A stretch of DNA of 64,000 nucleotides from contig NZ_PNFV01000003.1 of assembly GCF_002940945.1 (NCBI RefSeq), positions 124,001 to 188,000 on the forward strand, in the 5' to 3' direction. Shown here one piece after another: positions 44,853-53,299 of the stretch. The first letter of the stretch is position 1. Each line of letters starts with the position of its first letter. Source of the DNA: Limosilactobacillus pontis (GTDB lineage Bacteria; Bacillota; Bacilli; Lactobacillales; Lactobacillaceae). Under the pieces are notes generated by a model that was not told where the DNA came from, did no database searches, and saw nothing but the letters and a program-made list of their open reading frames with translations. Both the position numbers and the translations under genes were made by a program.

Positions 44853-47483
44853 ATGGCTAATCAAAAAAAGCAAACCGTTGAATCCAAAGAAAGCAAACAA
44901 CAGCAGGCGCAAGCAATGGTCGATGACCTGATGCAAAAGAGCCTGGCTGCTTTTGAAAAGTTACGATACTATTCACAAGAACAAGTTGATAATATCTGTC
45001 AAGCGATGGCCCTGGCTGCCGAAGAGCACCACATGGACCTAGCTGTCGACGCCGCTAAGGAAACAGGGCGTGGTGTTGCCGAAGATAAAGCAATCAAGAA
45101 CATCTACGCCAGCGAATACATCTGGAATAACATCCGTCACGATAAAACAGTGGGAATCATCGAAGATAACGATGAGGATCAAACAATCACCATCGCGGAT
45201 CCACTGGGTGTAATCGCCGGAATCGTCCCGGTTACCAACCCAACCTCCACTACAATCTTCAAGTCCATTATTTCTGCTAAGACGCGGAACACAATTATCT
45301 TCTCCTTCCACCCACAGGCCCTTCAGTCTTCCATCAAGACCGCCAAGATCCTGCAGGAAGCTGCCGAAAAAGCCGGCGCTCCAAAGAACATGATCCAATG
45401 GATCCCACAATGCAGCCTTGAAGCAACGAACGCATTGATCACCAACCACAACACTGCTACCATCCTAGCTACTGGTGGCCCAGCTATGGTTAAGGCTGCC
45501 TACAGCTCTGGTAATCCAGCCTTAGGGGTTGGTCCTGGTAACGGCCCAGCCTACATTGAAAAGTCGGCTAACATCGCCCGTTCCATCTACGACATCGTTC
45601 TTTCCAAGACCTTCGATAACGGGATGATCTGTGCCTCTGAAAACTCCGTCGTAGTCGACGATGAAATCTACGACCAAGTTAAGGAAGAATTCAAGAAGTG
45701 GAACTGCTACTTCATCAAGCCAAATGAAATCAAAACCTTCACCGATGGCTTCATCGACCCTGAACGTCACCAGGTCCGCGGTCCAATTGCCGGTCGTTCT
45801 GCTAACGCCATTGCTGAAATGTGCGGCCTGAAGAACGTTCCTGCCAACACTAAGGTTTTGATTGCCGAATACGACGGGGTCGGTGACAAGTATCCACTAT
45901 CCGCCGAAAAGCTGTCCCCAGTGCTGACCATGTACCGGGCCAGCTCCCGCGAAAACGCCTTTGACATCTGCCGTCAGCTTCTGCACTACGGTGGTGAAGG
46001 GCACACGGCCGCAATTCATACCCTGGATGATGACCTGGTTACCAAGTACGGCCTGGAAATGCGGGCTTCCCGGATCATCGTCAACTCACCATCAGGCATT
46101 GGTGGAATTGGTAACATCTACAACAACATGACTCCTTCCCTGACCCTGGGAACCGGATCCTACGGTGGTAACTCAGTTTCCCACAACGTTACCGACTGGG
46201 ACCTCTTGAACATCAAGGTCATTGCAAAGCGGCGTGAAAATCGTCAATGGGTCAAGATTCCCCCAAAAGTATACTTTCAACGGAACTCATTAAAAGAATT
46301 GCGGGACATCCCCAACATTAAGCGGGCCTTCATCGTTACCGGCCCAGGGATGAGCAAGCGGGGTTACGTTCAACGAGTAATTGACCAGCTTCGGCTCCGT
46401 CAAAACCGGACAGCTTACCTTGTCTTTGATGATGTTGAAGAAGACCCATCCACACACACCGTTGAAAAGGGTGTCGCAATGATGAACGACTTCAAGCCAG
46501 ATACCATCATTGCCCTCGGTGGTGGTTCACCGATGGACGCTGCCAAGGCAATGTGGATGTTCTACGAGCACCCTGAGACTTCCTGGTACGGCGTAATGCA
46601 GAAGTACCTTGATATCCGGAAGCGGGCTTACCAAATCAAGAAGCCGGTTAAGTCACAAATGATTGCCATCCCAACTACTTCCGGGACCGGTTCCGAAGTT
46701 ACCCCATTCGCAGTCATCACTGACTCTAAGACCCACGTTAAGTACCCGCTTGCTGACTATGCCTTAACACCAAACATTGCGATCGTTGACTCTCAATTTG
46801 TTGAAACGGTCCCGGCCAAGACCACGGCCTACACGGGTTTAGACGTCATCTGTCACGCAACTGAATCCTACGTTTCCGTTATGGCGACCGACTACACTCG
46901 TGGCTGGTCACTGCAAACCATTAAGGGGGCCATGGAATACCTGCCAAAGTCTGTCCGCGGTGACAAGCTTGCTCGGCGGAAGATGCACGACTTCTCCACA
47001 ATGGCCGGAATGGCTTTCGGTCAGGCCTTCCTGGGAATCACCCACTCCCTGGCTCATAAGATGGGTGGTGCCTTTGGTCTGCCACACGGTCTGCTGATTG
47101 CCATCGCCATGCCACAGGTTATCCGTTTCAACGCTCAACGGCCACAGAAGCTTGCCCTCTGGCCACACTACGAGACTTTCCACGCAACGAAGGACTACGC
47201 CGACCTGGCCCGGTTTATCGGCCTGCAAGGCAACACGGATGAAGAATTGGCAGAAGCATATGCTAAGAAGTACATCGAAGTAGCCCACGAGTGTGGTGTT
47301 AAACTGAGCCTGAAGGATAATGGCGTTACCCGTGAACAGTTTGACAAGGTTGTTGACCAACTTGCCGTCCTTGCTTACGAGGACCAATGTACGACTACTA
47401 ACCCGGTTGAACCGCTGGTTAGCCAGCTCAAAGAACTTCTTGAACGCTGCTACGACGGTACCGGTGTTGAGGATGTTAAATAA
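44853..47483 (+). CDS. adhE: Bifunctional acetaldehyde-CoA/alcohol dehydrogenase
   Basis: An 876-residue fusion that converts acetyl-CoA to acetaldehyde and then ethanol, regenerating two NAD+; it assembles into spirosomes. The N-terminal aldehyde dehydrogenase domain (to about 450) has the catalytic Cys in FDNGMICASENSVVV and the GGPAMVKAAYSSGNPALG segment. The C-terminal iron-dependent alcohol dehydrogenase has LGGGSPMDAAKAMW and iron-ligand regions CHATESYVSVM and GITHSLAHKMGGAFGLPHG. In heterofermenters it is the main electron sink of the phosphoketolase pathway. It is monocistronic, with a Rex operator and a possible cre upstream. Confidence 0.98.
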   Translation: MANQKKQTVESKESKQQQAQAMVDDLMQKSLAAFEKLRYYSQEQVDNICQAMALAAEEHHMDLAVDAAKETGRGVAEDKAIKNIYASEYIWNNIRHDKTVGIIEDNDEDQTITIADPLGVIAGIVPVTNPTSTTIFKSIISAKTRNTIIFSFHPQALQSSIKTAKILQEAAEKAGAPKNMIQWIPQCSLEATNALITNHNTATILATGGPAMVKAAYSSGNPALGVGPGNGPAYIEKSANIARSIYDIVLSKTFDNGMICASENSVVVDDEIYDQVKEEFKKWNCYFIKPNEIKTFTDGFIDPERHQVRGPIAGRSANAIAEMCGLKNVPANTKVLIAEYDGVGDKYPLSAEKLSPVLTMYRASSRENAFDICRQLLHYGGEGHTAAIHTLDDDLVTKYGLEMRASRIIVNSPSGIGGIGNIYNNMTPSLTLGTGSYGGNSVSHNVTDWDLLNIKVIAKRRENRQWVKIPPKVYFQRNSLKELRDIPNIKRAFIVTGPGMSKRGYVQRVIDQLRLRQNRTAYLVFDDVEEDPSTHTVEKGVAMMNDFKPDTIIALGGGSPMDAAKAMWMFYEHPETSWYGVMQKYLDIRKRAYQIKKPVKSQMIAIPTTSGTGSEVTPFAVITDSKTHVKYPLADYALTPNIAIVDSQFVETVPAKTTAYTGLDVICHATESYVSVMATDYTRGWSLQTIKGAMEYLPKSVRGDKLARRKMHDFSTMAGMAFGQAFLGITHSLAHKMGGAFGLPHGLLIAIAMPQVIRFNAQRPQKLALWPHYETFHATKDYADLARFIGLQGNTDEELAEAYAKKYIEVAHECGVKLSLKDNGVTREQFDKVVDQLAVLAYEDQCTTTNPVEPLVSQLKELLERCYDGTGVEDVK

Positions 47484-47517
47484 TTAAAAACGAGTTTGTT
47501 TAGTTAAATAGTATAGA

Positions 47518-47555
47518 AACGGCAGTGAATGAAGTTCATTCGCCGCCGTTTTCTT
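47518..47555 (+). terminator. adhE terminator
   Basis: AACGGC (47518-47523) pairs with GCCGTT (47545-47550), with an inner GAATGAA/TTCATTC stem. TTTTCTTTT follows. Confidence 0.85.
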
Positions 47556-47581
47556 TTGGCGCCATGATTGGTGATTCAGTT

Positions 47582-47610
47582 TTCCAAGGGAAATATGAAA
47601 GCGCTATAAT
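47582..47610 (+). promoter_or_regulatory. Promoter with overlapping cre site before the zinc-ribbon gene
   Basis: -10 TATAAT (47605-47610) and a -35-like TTCCAA (47582-47587) with 17 bases between. TGAAAGCGCTATAA (47596-47609) matches the cre consensus at 13 of 14 positions and overlaps the -10, so CcpA binding should block the promoter. Confidence 0.65.
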
Positions 47611-47643
47611 TAGACTGGATATTTATATAAGGAGGATTCCACC

Positions 47644-48114
47644 ATGTATCAATCGACCTATGATATCGCTAGTAAAAACATCAACGCCTTGACCCTGCTT
47701 TTTCAAATTGCCTCAAAGCAAACTGATTGGTGTACTCTTACCGCGCCAGGAAACGTTTTTAATTTTCCGGGTGGCGAAGTACCGCGTCCTGAGATTACGG
47801 TAATGGGTAATTACCAATATTCCTCATACCGTTGTCCCCGTTGTGGAAGGGTTCTTTATAAGACAATCTTCCCCGAAGGAAACGACCCATTCTTAATTTT
47901 CAACGATCAAACCGGTGATGGAATTAGCCCAGCACGTATTTTCACTTGCCCGGATTGCTTCACCTTTTACGCTACGCCGAAAGGCTATCACCTCACTGAT
48001 GGCCAAGTAATTACGGCCAATTGTCCTCAAACCCAGGAAGGCCTTGACCTCTATAATATGTGGTTTGAAATTTTCAACACCATTGGCGATTTAAATGCCC
48101 GGCGCATGGAGTAA
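47644..48114 (+). CDS. Uncharacterised zinc-ribbon protein
   Basis: A 156-residue cytosolic protein that I do not recognise. Two Cys pairs, CPRCGR (about 64-69) and CPDC (about 102-105), separated by about 35 residues, would form one zinc ribbon. The flanks are rich in aromatic residues (YQYSSYR, FTFYATPKGYH), and the C-terminal part is predicted helical (EGLDLYNMWFEIFNTIGDLN). There is no signal peptide and no membrane segment. AAGGAGGATT precedes the ATG. It is monocistronic between adhE and mscL, with a strong cre overlapping its promoter, so it is probably shut off on rapidly used sugar. Confidence 0.8.
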   Translation: MYQSTYDIASKNINALTLLFQIASKQTDWCTLTAPGNVFNFPGGEVPRPEITVMGNYQYSSYRCPRCGRVLYKTIFPEGNDPFLIFNDQTGDGISPARIFTCPDCFTFYATPKGYHLTDGQVITANCPQTQEGLDLYNMWFEIFNTIGDLNARRME

Positions 48115-48239
48115 GGGACGGTATTCGTAAGTTTAAGAATTTATCAAAGCTACCTTCTCCTGCCCCACCAGACTTGGCGGGAATATAAGTAATCTGGTAA
48201 AATTAAGGTACTCAACACCAACTAAAGGAGGAGCGTAAC

Positions 48240-48665
48240 ATGCTTAAAGAGTTTAAAGAATTTATCGCCCGTGGCAACGTAATGGACATGGCTGTCGGGA
48301 TCATCGTCGGGTCTGCCTTCACAACCATTGTTAAGGACCTGGTCGCCTACCTAATCAACCCCCTGATCGGGCTTTTTATCGGTAAGATTGACCTATCGAA
48401 TATCGTCTTCACCATCGGTGCCGCCCAATTCAAAGTCGGGTCGTTTTTAAACGCGGTGATCAATTTCCTGATTATCTCCTTCGTCGTCTTCCTTCTTGTT
48501 AAGGGCGTCAACCGCTTCCGTACCAAGAAAGAGGAGCCAGAGCCGGCAGAACCAAGTGCCGAAGTTCAGTACCTCAAGGAGATTGCTGAAACCCTAAAGC
48601 AGCAAAGTCCAACCACTCCAGTTAGCTCACCAACAATTGATAAACAGACATCAAATAGTAAATAA
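48240..48665 (+). CDS. mscL: Large-conductance mechanosensitive channel MscL
   Basis: A 141-residue channel protein that opens on membrane tension to release solutes in hypo-osmotic shock. It has the conserved N-terminus [20 protein letters not shown], the pore helix [20 protein letters not shown] and a second transmembrane helix [20 protein letters not shown]. The C-terminal helix region is charged ([15 protein letters not shown]). AAAGGAGGAG precedes the ATG. It is monocistronic with a strong terminator. Confidence 0.97.
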   Translation: MLKEFKEFIARGNVMDMAVGIIVGSAFTTIVKDLVAYLINPLIGLFIGKIDLSNIVFTIGAAQFKVGSFLNAVINFLIISFVVFLLVKGVNRFRTKKEEPEPAEPSAEVQYLKEIAETLKQQSPTTPVSSPTIDKQTSNSK

Positions 48666-48723
48666 AAGACGGGGAATAGAAATAGCCGGTTAGGAATTAA
48701 CCTAAAGAAGTCCTCGTAAGTAC

Positions 48724-48765
48724 AAAAAGAGCTCAAGTGTCATTTTCAACACTTGAGCTCTTTTT
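48724..48765. terminator. Bidirectional terminator between mscL and the DUF4097 gene
   Basis: A perfect stem GAGCTCAAGTGT (48729-48740) / ACACTTGAGCTC (48749-48760) with an 8-base loop. TTTTTATTT follows on the plus strand and A5 precedes it, so both converging transcripts can stop here. Confidence 0.9.
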
Positions 48766-48811
48766 ATTTCTTAATATATATTGAGGATCTTCGTCAAGCT
48801 CTCTCTTAACG

Positions 48812-49567
48812 TTAACGCTGATGATATTCATTATCACCCGAATTAGTAATCAGCTCCAGGGTATTAGTACCAGCCATGTTCTCTTCAATGGTCGTCTGGT
48901 CATCCTTGTCCTGACCATTCACCGCATTTTCACCACTAGTTGTCTGTAAACGGTAACCATCAAGCTTTGCGACGTAAACGTCGTTATCCCCCGAATCATT
49001 TTCAACGCGGTAGTGGCCGTTAATCCGTAGGCCCCGAGCTTCAAACTCACCAGATTGCAGCTTGGTCTGGCCGCCGTTAAGCATCAGATCGTTCAAGGAG
49101 ACTGCGCCACTTGCTATATCAATTTTAGTATCCGTCAGATCAACCCGGTCAACGTCGAGACCGCCGCTTCCCATTTTAATTGTTCCCGCACTAATTTGAG
49201 TATCATGTGGGACTGTGACTACTAATTCATCGGTAAATCCTCCCATATTGAAAATGCCATTACCGCTTGCCTGTTGTTTAACCGTCAAGACATGGTCTTT
49301 TACCGATACAGTCGGCTTATTTCGTTGCATCCCCCGGTAGTTGACACTGAAGGAATCCCCCCGTTCAATCGTTACACCAGTGGTTATCACATCCAGGTCA
49401 ATCTTATCAAAGTGTTTATTCGTCATTTGCCAACTTCTCTGTCGTTGAACCTGTGGCCGGCCATTAATAAAGTCAACAGTTTGATTACCATGGTTTAAGT
49501 AACCGACTAGCAGGGCTACGACACCAATGATTAGGACTAGCCAGCCGATCTTGAACATTCGCTTCAT
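48812..49567 (-). CDS. DUF4097-family beta-helix membrane-anchored protein
   Basis: A 251-residue protein with one N-terminal transmembrane anchor (IGWLVLIIGVVALLVGYL, about 7-24). The extracytoplasmic part is beta-rich (KMGSGGLDVDRVDL, KIDIASGAVSLNDL, NSGDNEYHQR), typical of the DUF4097/LiaG-like families linked to envelope stress operons. It is last of PadR-DUF1700-DUF4097, with two bases to the gene before it. Exact function is unknown. Confidence 0.85.
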   Translation of the reverse strand: MKRMFKIGWLVLIIGVVALLVGYLNHGNQTVDFINGRPQVQRQRSWQMTNKHFDKIDLDVITTGVTIERGDSFSVNYRGMQRNKPTVSVKDHVLTVKQQASGNGIFNMGGFTDELVVTVPHDTQISAGTIKMGSGGLDVDRVDLTDTKIDIASGAVSLNDLMLNGGQTKLQSGEFEARGLRINGHYRVENDSGDNDVYVAKLDGYRLQTTSGENAVNGQDKDDQTTIEENMAGTNTLELITNSGDNEYHQR

Positions 49568-49569
49568 GA

Positions 49570-50184
49570 TTAGGCCTCCCCCTTTCGTGTTTGAATCTTT
49601 TGATAAATATATTTAGCAAAGTTTGCAATTGCCTGCGCCAGCAAGCGAATCAACCAATAGACCAGTGGTAGGCAAACCATGAACCCGCCAATTGCGGCTA
49701 GCCCAATACCACCATAAAAGAGGCCAACCATTGGTTCTGTAATCAAAAGACTAATTCCTAGGTACAGTAAAACAACTGCCGCAACTGCCAATGAGCCTAC
49801 TAGGGCTAATGCCCCAACGATTACACCGAAAAGACAAGCAGCCATTGCCACTAAACCACCAACTGCTACTAGGCCAATGCCAAATGTTAATGGTGAGGTA
49901 ATAATAGCAACTAGGACCCACCAGAATACCCGCCAACTAGAGTGCGTACTGGCTGGCCGGCCGTGTTGGGCGGATTCTGTGTTAGCCTTAATTGAATAGT
50001 CAGCAAGAATCTTCCGGCTTAGCTGCCGGGGCGTCCCCAGCTTCTTCTCAATCGCCTGGCGACTAGTCAGGCCCCCATCGGCAATAAATTCATCGTAAAA
50101 TTCCAACGCATCCTGACGCTCCGCCTCGGTTAGCGGGCTGAGGCAGCTAGCCAGGTCCGTAATATATTTCTCACGCGCATTCAT
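49570..50184 (-). CDS. DUF1700-family membrane protein
   Basis: A 204-residue protein. The N-terminal cytosolic domain MNAREKYITDLASCLSPLTE through EFYDEFIADGG is the HAAS/DUF1700 signature. It is followed by four or more hydrophobic helices (PLTFGIGLVAVGGLVAMAAC and others). Family members occur with PadR regulators and are thought to signal or process at the membrane. The start overlaps the padR stop by four bases, so translation is coupled. Confidence 0.9.
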   Translation of the reverse strand: MNAREKYITDLASCLSPLTEAERQDALEFYDEFIADGGLTSRQAIEKKLGTPRQLSRKILADYSIKANTESAQHGRPASTHSSWRVFWWVLVAIITSPLTFGIGLVAVGGLVAMAACLFGVIVGALALVGSLAVAAVVLLYLGISLLITEPMVGLFYGGIGLAAIGGFMVCLPLVYWLIRLLAQAIANFAKYIYQKIQTRKGEA

Positions 50185-50504
50185 TTTGTCTCCCCCTCGC
50201 TTGAATTGAATATCTGGTCAAGAGTGTCCTTGTAGTCGTTCCAGAGTCTGCGCACCCGGGCCAAGTGAGCCTTTCCGTCAGCCGTAATCTGGTAATAGCG
50301 GCGGTTACGACCTTGATAGGGCTGATCATAGGTAGTCACATAGCCATCCTTTTTCAGCCGCCGCAGCACTGGGTACATCGTCGACTCAGAGATCGTAATG
50401 GCCTCCTGAATGCGCTGGGTTAGTGCATAGCCGTAATAGTCATTGCGCTCAAGAATGGCCAACACGATCCCGTCCAGAAGATCCGCCGTGATCTGAATCT
50501 TCAT
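50181..50504 (-). CDS. PadR-family transcriptional regulator
   Basis: A 107-residue winged-helix repressor: MKIQITADLLDGIVLAILER, the ESTMYPVLRRLKKDGYV recognition part and a short C-terminal dimer helix (PadR subfamily 1/2). The ATG at 50504 has GAGGGGGT seven bases upstream; an earlier in-frame start at 50522 has none. It is first in the operon and likely regulates itself through the palindrome at 50545-50556. Confidence 0.93.
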   Translation of the reverse strand: MKIQITADLLDGIVLAILERNDYYGYALTQRIQEAITISESTMYPVLRRLKKDGYVTTYDQPYQGRNRRYYQITADGKAHLARVRRLWNDYKDTLDQIFNSSEGETK

Positions 50505-50544
50505 CGCTACCCCCTCTTTCATCTTATATTATATGATATATAGT

Positions 50545-50556
50545 ATTATATATAAT
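50545..50556 (-). promoter_or_regulatory. Candidate PadR operator
   Basis: ATTATATATAAT is a perfect 12-base palindrome in a very AT-rich promoter region, about 41-52 bases upstream of the padR start. It overlaps TATATT/TATAAT-like -10 sequences, a normal site for an autorepressor. Simple AT-richness could also explain it. Confidence 0.35.
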
Positions 50557-50587
50557 CAGTATAAAGCTGGCAAGCCTCTTTAAAATA

Positions 50588-50613
50588 AAAAAGCCGTGGC
50601 GTAATCGTCACGG
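50588..50613 (-). terminator. Terminator after the DUF5692-like gene
   Basis: CCGTG (50594-50598) pairs with CACGG (50609-50613) with additional GC pairs inside. Six A on the plus strand give the T run on the minus strand. Confidence 0.75.
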
Positions 50614-50635
50614 TTCTTCATCTAAATCAGCTGGA

Positions 50636-51673
50636 TTAACGACGAGCCATTGCCTCCTCATAATCCTTGGTACCGGCAAATACCGGGTGCAGGTACGGGT
50701 TGATGTGCATCTTCTTGGCCCGTTTCCAAATAATACAGAAGACCACTACATTAATCGCCAGCGACAAGACCGCGATAATTCCCATCATATGCGGGTCAGC
50801 AGCACTGGGATGAACAGCTGGGTTCATCACCCCATCCTTGTATAGGACGGGAAGAACCGCGAATTTCCCGGTCTCCTGAAACTCCGGCACAACCTGGGCA
50901 AACATACACCAGATGGCCAGCGTGAAAGCCCGGTTCTGGATCCAACCACCCTTGTTCCAAAAGGCTGCCGCAAAGGTTGGGGCCAGCAGGAGGGCCAGCC
51001 CGCAGTACCAGGTGTGAGTCGGCAGGTTAGCGTAGGTATATTCAAAATTCCAGACATCGTAAGCCAGAATGAATAGCCAGGTCATGTCCGGCCACAGCAT
51101 ATCATCCTCGTTCTTGGATGAGTAGATACCAAACCAGCCGGTCATACAGAAAGCATTAAGAATTCCAGCTAGGCCGTTGAGGACGTTCCACCAGCCACCA
51201 TAGAGCCATACACCCTCTGACGACAACCACCACTGACTGCCGGTAGTCTCTAAGGCGTGCATTCCTCGAATGGCTGATTCAAAGTCGCTTCCTACCGCGA
51301 TAAAAATATTAATTGCTACAATAACGAAGGGAAATACCTTGAACCAGTAGGCTTTTCCAAGATGACCCCAGTGATATTTCAGGATCATGAAACCAATACA
51401 GCCAAAGGTAGCCGCGTAGAGTTTAGCATAGTGGAACCAGCTGTTCATGTGAACATAGGTCTGATTATGCAACGCCCACGACTGGCCCTGTGCTGCGCAA
51501 ATATAAATCGTGATAAAGTAAATGGTCAGACATACCGGCAGAATAACAAAGAAAAGCAATCCCCCGAGCTTGCTCCGCCGGGCGATTTCGTTAGCCACAA
51601 TCAAACTAGTGAAGACAAGGAACCAGCCGAGAAACTGCCAAGTCGCCTGGTCACCGTAAACCTGAAATAGCAT
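50636..51673 (-). CDS. DUF5692-like polytopic membrane protein
   Basis: A protein of about 345 residues with some eight to ten hydrophobic helices (FLGWFLVFTSLIVANEIA, LLFFVILPVCLTIYFITIYI, AVLSLAINVVVFCIIW). It is unusually rich in Trp and aromatic residues (GVWLYGGWWNVLNGL, DMTWLFILAYDVWNFEY). I believe it belongs to the uncharacterised DUF5692 family, but that is from memory of its general look. The ATG at 51673 is eight bases after GGGGAGG; earlier in-frame starts overlap that Shine-Dalgarno. It is monocistronic, with a strong cre 38-51 bases upstream. Transporter or sensor function is open. Confidence 0.75.
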   Translation of the reverse strand: MLFQVYGDQATWQFLGWFLVFTSLIVANEIARRSKLGGLLFFVILPVCLTIYFITIYICAAQGQSWALHNQTYVHMNSWFHYAKLYAATFGCIGFMILKYHWGHLGKAYWFKVFPFVIVAINIFIAVGSDFESAIRGMHALETTGSQWWLSSEGVWLYGGWWNVLNGLAGILNAFCMTGWFGIYSSKNEDDMLWPDMTWLFILAYDVWNFEYTYANLPTHTWYCGLALLLAPTFAAAFWNKGGWIQNRAFTLAIWCMFAQVVPEFQETGKFAVLPVLYKDGVMNPAVHPSAADPHMMGIIAVLSLAINVVVFCIIWKRAKKMHINPYLHPVFAGTKDYEEAMARR

Positions 51674-51710
51674 CTTCATTACCTCCCCTATCACGTGAGC
51701 AACACGGTTA

Positions 51711-51724
51711 AGAAAGCGCTTCCT
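51711..51724 (-). promoter_or_regulatory. cre site upstream of the DUF5692-like gene
   Basis: AGAAAGCGCTTCCT matches the CcpA cre consensus at 13 of 14 positions. It lies 38-51 bases before the chosen start, near the expected promoter, so repression by CcpA is likely. Confidence 0.7.
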
Positions 51725-51943
51725 ATTACGGTTTTATTGTACAATAGTGCAGATTTGGGAAACAACGTTTATTTATGGATATTCATCTCATACTAAAACA
51801 GTTGTGGCAATTAGTGTGCAAATAATACCCCATCCTCTTGACGCTCCCCTGATTTGTCCAGCAGTATTCACTTGGACTAACATTTGTGCAACTATGATTG
51901 GATTCTGGGAGTAACAACTGCAAATAAATCGGTACAATTAAAA
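51725..51943. other. Intergenic region without visible gene
   Basis: About 220 bases between the cre/promoter region of the membrane gene and the rplL terminator. A minus-strand TACAAT (51741-51746) is a possible -10 of the membrane gene. I see no convincing ORF or structured RNA otherwise. Confidence 0.5.
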
Positions 51944-51978
51944 AATAAGGTTTAGGACATTGCATCCTAAACCTTATT
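51939..51978 (-). terminator. rplJL terminator
   Basis: A perfect 14-base stem AATAAGGTTTAGGA (51944-51957) / TCCTAAACCTTATT (51965-51978) with a 7-base loop. The minus strand continues TTTTAATTG. Confidence 0.9.
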
Positions 51979-52039
51979 CTGTGTTTAAAAAGAAAAAGCC
52001 GCCAATTGGCGACCTTCCCTCGTATTAATGAATGTAAGA

Positions 52040-52405
52040 CTACTTAAGGGTAACAGTAGCACCAGCGGCTTCAAGCTTTTCCTTGATTTCGTTGGCTTCG
52101 TCTTCCTTAACGTCTTCCTTGATTGCTGAAGGAGCACCGTCAACCAGGTCCTTAGCATCCTTCAGGCCGACACCAGTGATGTCCTTAACAGCCTTGATAA
52201 CCTTAACCTTGGCTTGACCTGGTTCAGTCAATTCAACAGTAAAGCTGTCCTTAGCAGCAGCATCGCCACCGGCAGCACCGGCAACAGCAACTGGAGCAGC
52301 TGCAGAAACGTCGAATTCATCTTCGATTGCCTTAACAAGGTCGTTAAGGTCAGAAATTGATGCTTCCTTTAATGAAGCAATGATAGCATCCTTATCAAAA
52401 GCCAT
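52040..52405 (-). CDS. rplL: 50S ribosomal protein L7/L12
   Basis: A 121-residue stalk protein. It has an N-terminal dimerisation helix ([20 protein letters not shown]), an Ala/Gly hinge ([15 protein letters not shown]), and a C-terminal factor-binding domain with [20 protein letters not shown]. It recruits elongation factors to the ribosome. The ATG at 52405 has a GGAGGA Shine-Dalgarno; the slightly longer frame upstream includes that sequence. It lies downstream of rplJ under the L10 leader. Confidence 0.98.
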   Translation of the reverse strand: MAFDKDAIIASLKEASISDLNDLVKAIEDEFDVSAAAPVAVAGAAGGDAAAKDSFTVELTEPGQAKVKVIKAVKDITGVGLKDAKDLVDGAPSAIKEDVKEDEANEIKEKLEAAGATVTLK

Positions 52406-52467
52406 GTTTATTTCCTCCAATATTTAGGTAATTGATTTTAATTTGGTATTTAATCTTAATACGGCAA

Positions 52468-52968
52468 TTATGCGGCTTCGTCTTCCTTGTCGGCAACGGC
52501 CTTGACTGCACGGGCAATCTTCCGCATTGGATCTTGCAGTGCAGATGCAAGCATTGACAACAGGTCTTCGCGACTTGGCATAGTAGCGTATTCGTTGATT
52601 TCATCGAGAGTCTTAACATTCTTTTCGATGAAGCCACCCTTGATTTCAAGAGCGTCGTGGTCATCAGCGAACTTCTTCAAGATCTTTGCTGGTGCGATTG
52701 GGTCTTCGTTTGAGAAAGCCACAGCAGTAGGACCAACAAAGGTGCTCTTCAGATCTTCGTAGTCAGTGCCTTCAACGGCCCGTTCAAGAATCTTGTTCTT
52801 GATAACTGACATCTTAACACCGGCGTCACGGAGTTGCTTACGCAAGTCAGTAACTTCGGCAACCGTCAAACCACGGTAGTCAACAACGATAGCTGATTCA
52901 GCATCATTAAGCAGAGCTTGAGTGTCCTTAACGATTTCAGCCTTCTTAGCAATAGCTGCTTCACTCAT
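52468..52968 (-). CDS. rplJ: 50S ribosomal protein L10
   Basis: A 166-residue L10, the base of the L7/L12 stalk. The N-terminus [20 protein letters not shown] and [20 protein letters not shown] bind 23S rRNA. The C-terminal helix ([20 protein letters not shown]) binds L12 dimers. It is first in rplJ-rplL, and autoregulated through the leader upstream. Confidence 0.98.
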   Translation of the reverse strand: MSEAAIAKKAEIVKDTQALLNDAESAIVVDYRGLTVAEVTDLRKQLRDAGVKMSVIKNKILERAVEGTDYEDLKSTFVGPTAVAFSNEDPIAPAKILKKFADDHDALEIKGGFIEKNVKTLDEINEYATMPSREDLLSMLASALQDPMRKIARAVKAVADKEDEAA

Positions 52969-53008
52969 GAATTTTCACCTCCTGCAATGTATTTTGATCG
53001 GATTTTAT

Positions 53009-53112
53009 AAAAAAATCCCTATGACCGCAGACATAGAGAAGGAACTTACATTTCTTCCTCGGCAGGCATTGGATTAAGGCTTACGCCACCTGAGTCTTAG
53101 GCAGAGTCATAT
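53009..53112 (-). promoter_or_regulatory. L10 (rplJ) leader with attenuator hairpin
   Basis: The minus strand carries the conserved L10-binding leader, including CTAAGACTCAGGTGG, GCCTTAATCC and TGCCGAGGAAG (53049-53100). A terminator-like hairpin follows (CTATG ... CATAG, 53018-53036) with seven T (53009-53015). Free L10 or L10-L12 complex should bind and favour termination. Confidence 0.85.
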
Positions 53113-53127
53113 TTAATCAACTTAGAT

Positions 53128-53156
53128 AGTTTAACATGCTTCCCCAGTCCTGTAAA
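53128..53156 (-). promoter_or_regulatory. rplJL promoter
   Basis: On the minus strand, -35 TTTACA (53151-53156), a 17-base spacer and -10 TAAACT (53128-53133), just upstream of the L10 leader. Confidence 0.75.
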
Positions 53157-53224
53157 GGGACTTTTCTGAATTTCTATCTCCTAGAGACGGCCATCGTGCT
53201 TGGCATCAGCTCGGTTCAGCTCAC

Positions 53225-53260
53225 AAAAAAGCCCCGGATACGTCACGATCGCGTCTGGGG
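53225..53260 (-). terminator. Aminotransferase gene terminator
   Basis: GCCCCGGATACG (53231-53242) pairs with CGTCTGGGG (53252-53260), allowing a small bulge. Six A at 53225-53230 give the T run on the minus strand. Confidence 0.85.
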
Positions 53261-53299
53261 TTTGGAAAACACATATTGAGATATTATTAGGGACTGAAA

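Noticed and set aside
51783..51965. A 60-codon minus-strand frame upstream of the DUF5692-like gene
   Set aside because: It ends in an intergenic region, starts within the rplJL terminator stem and has no initiation site.
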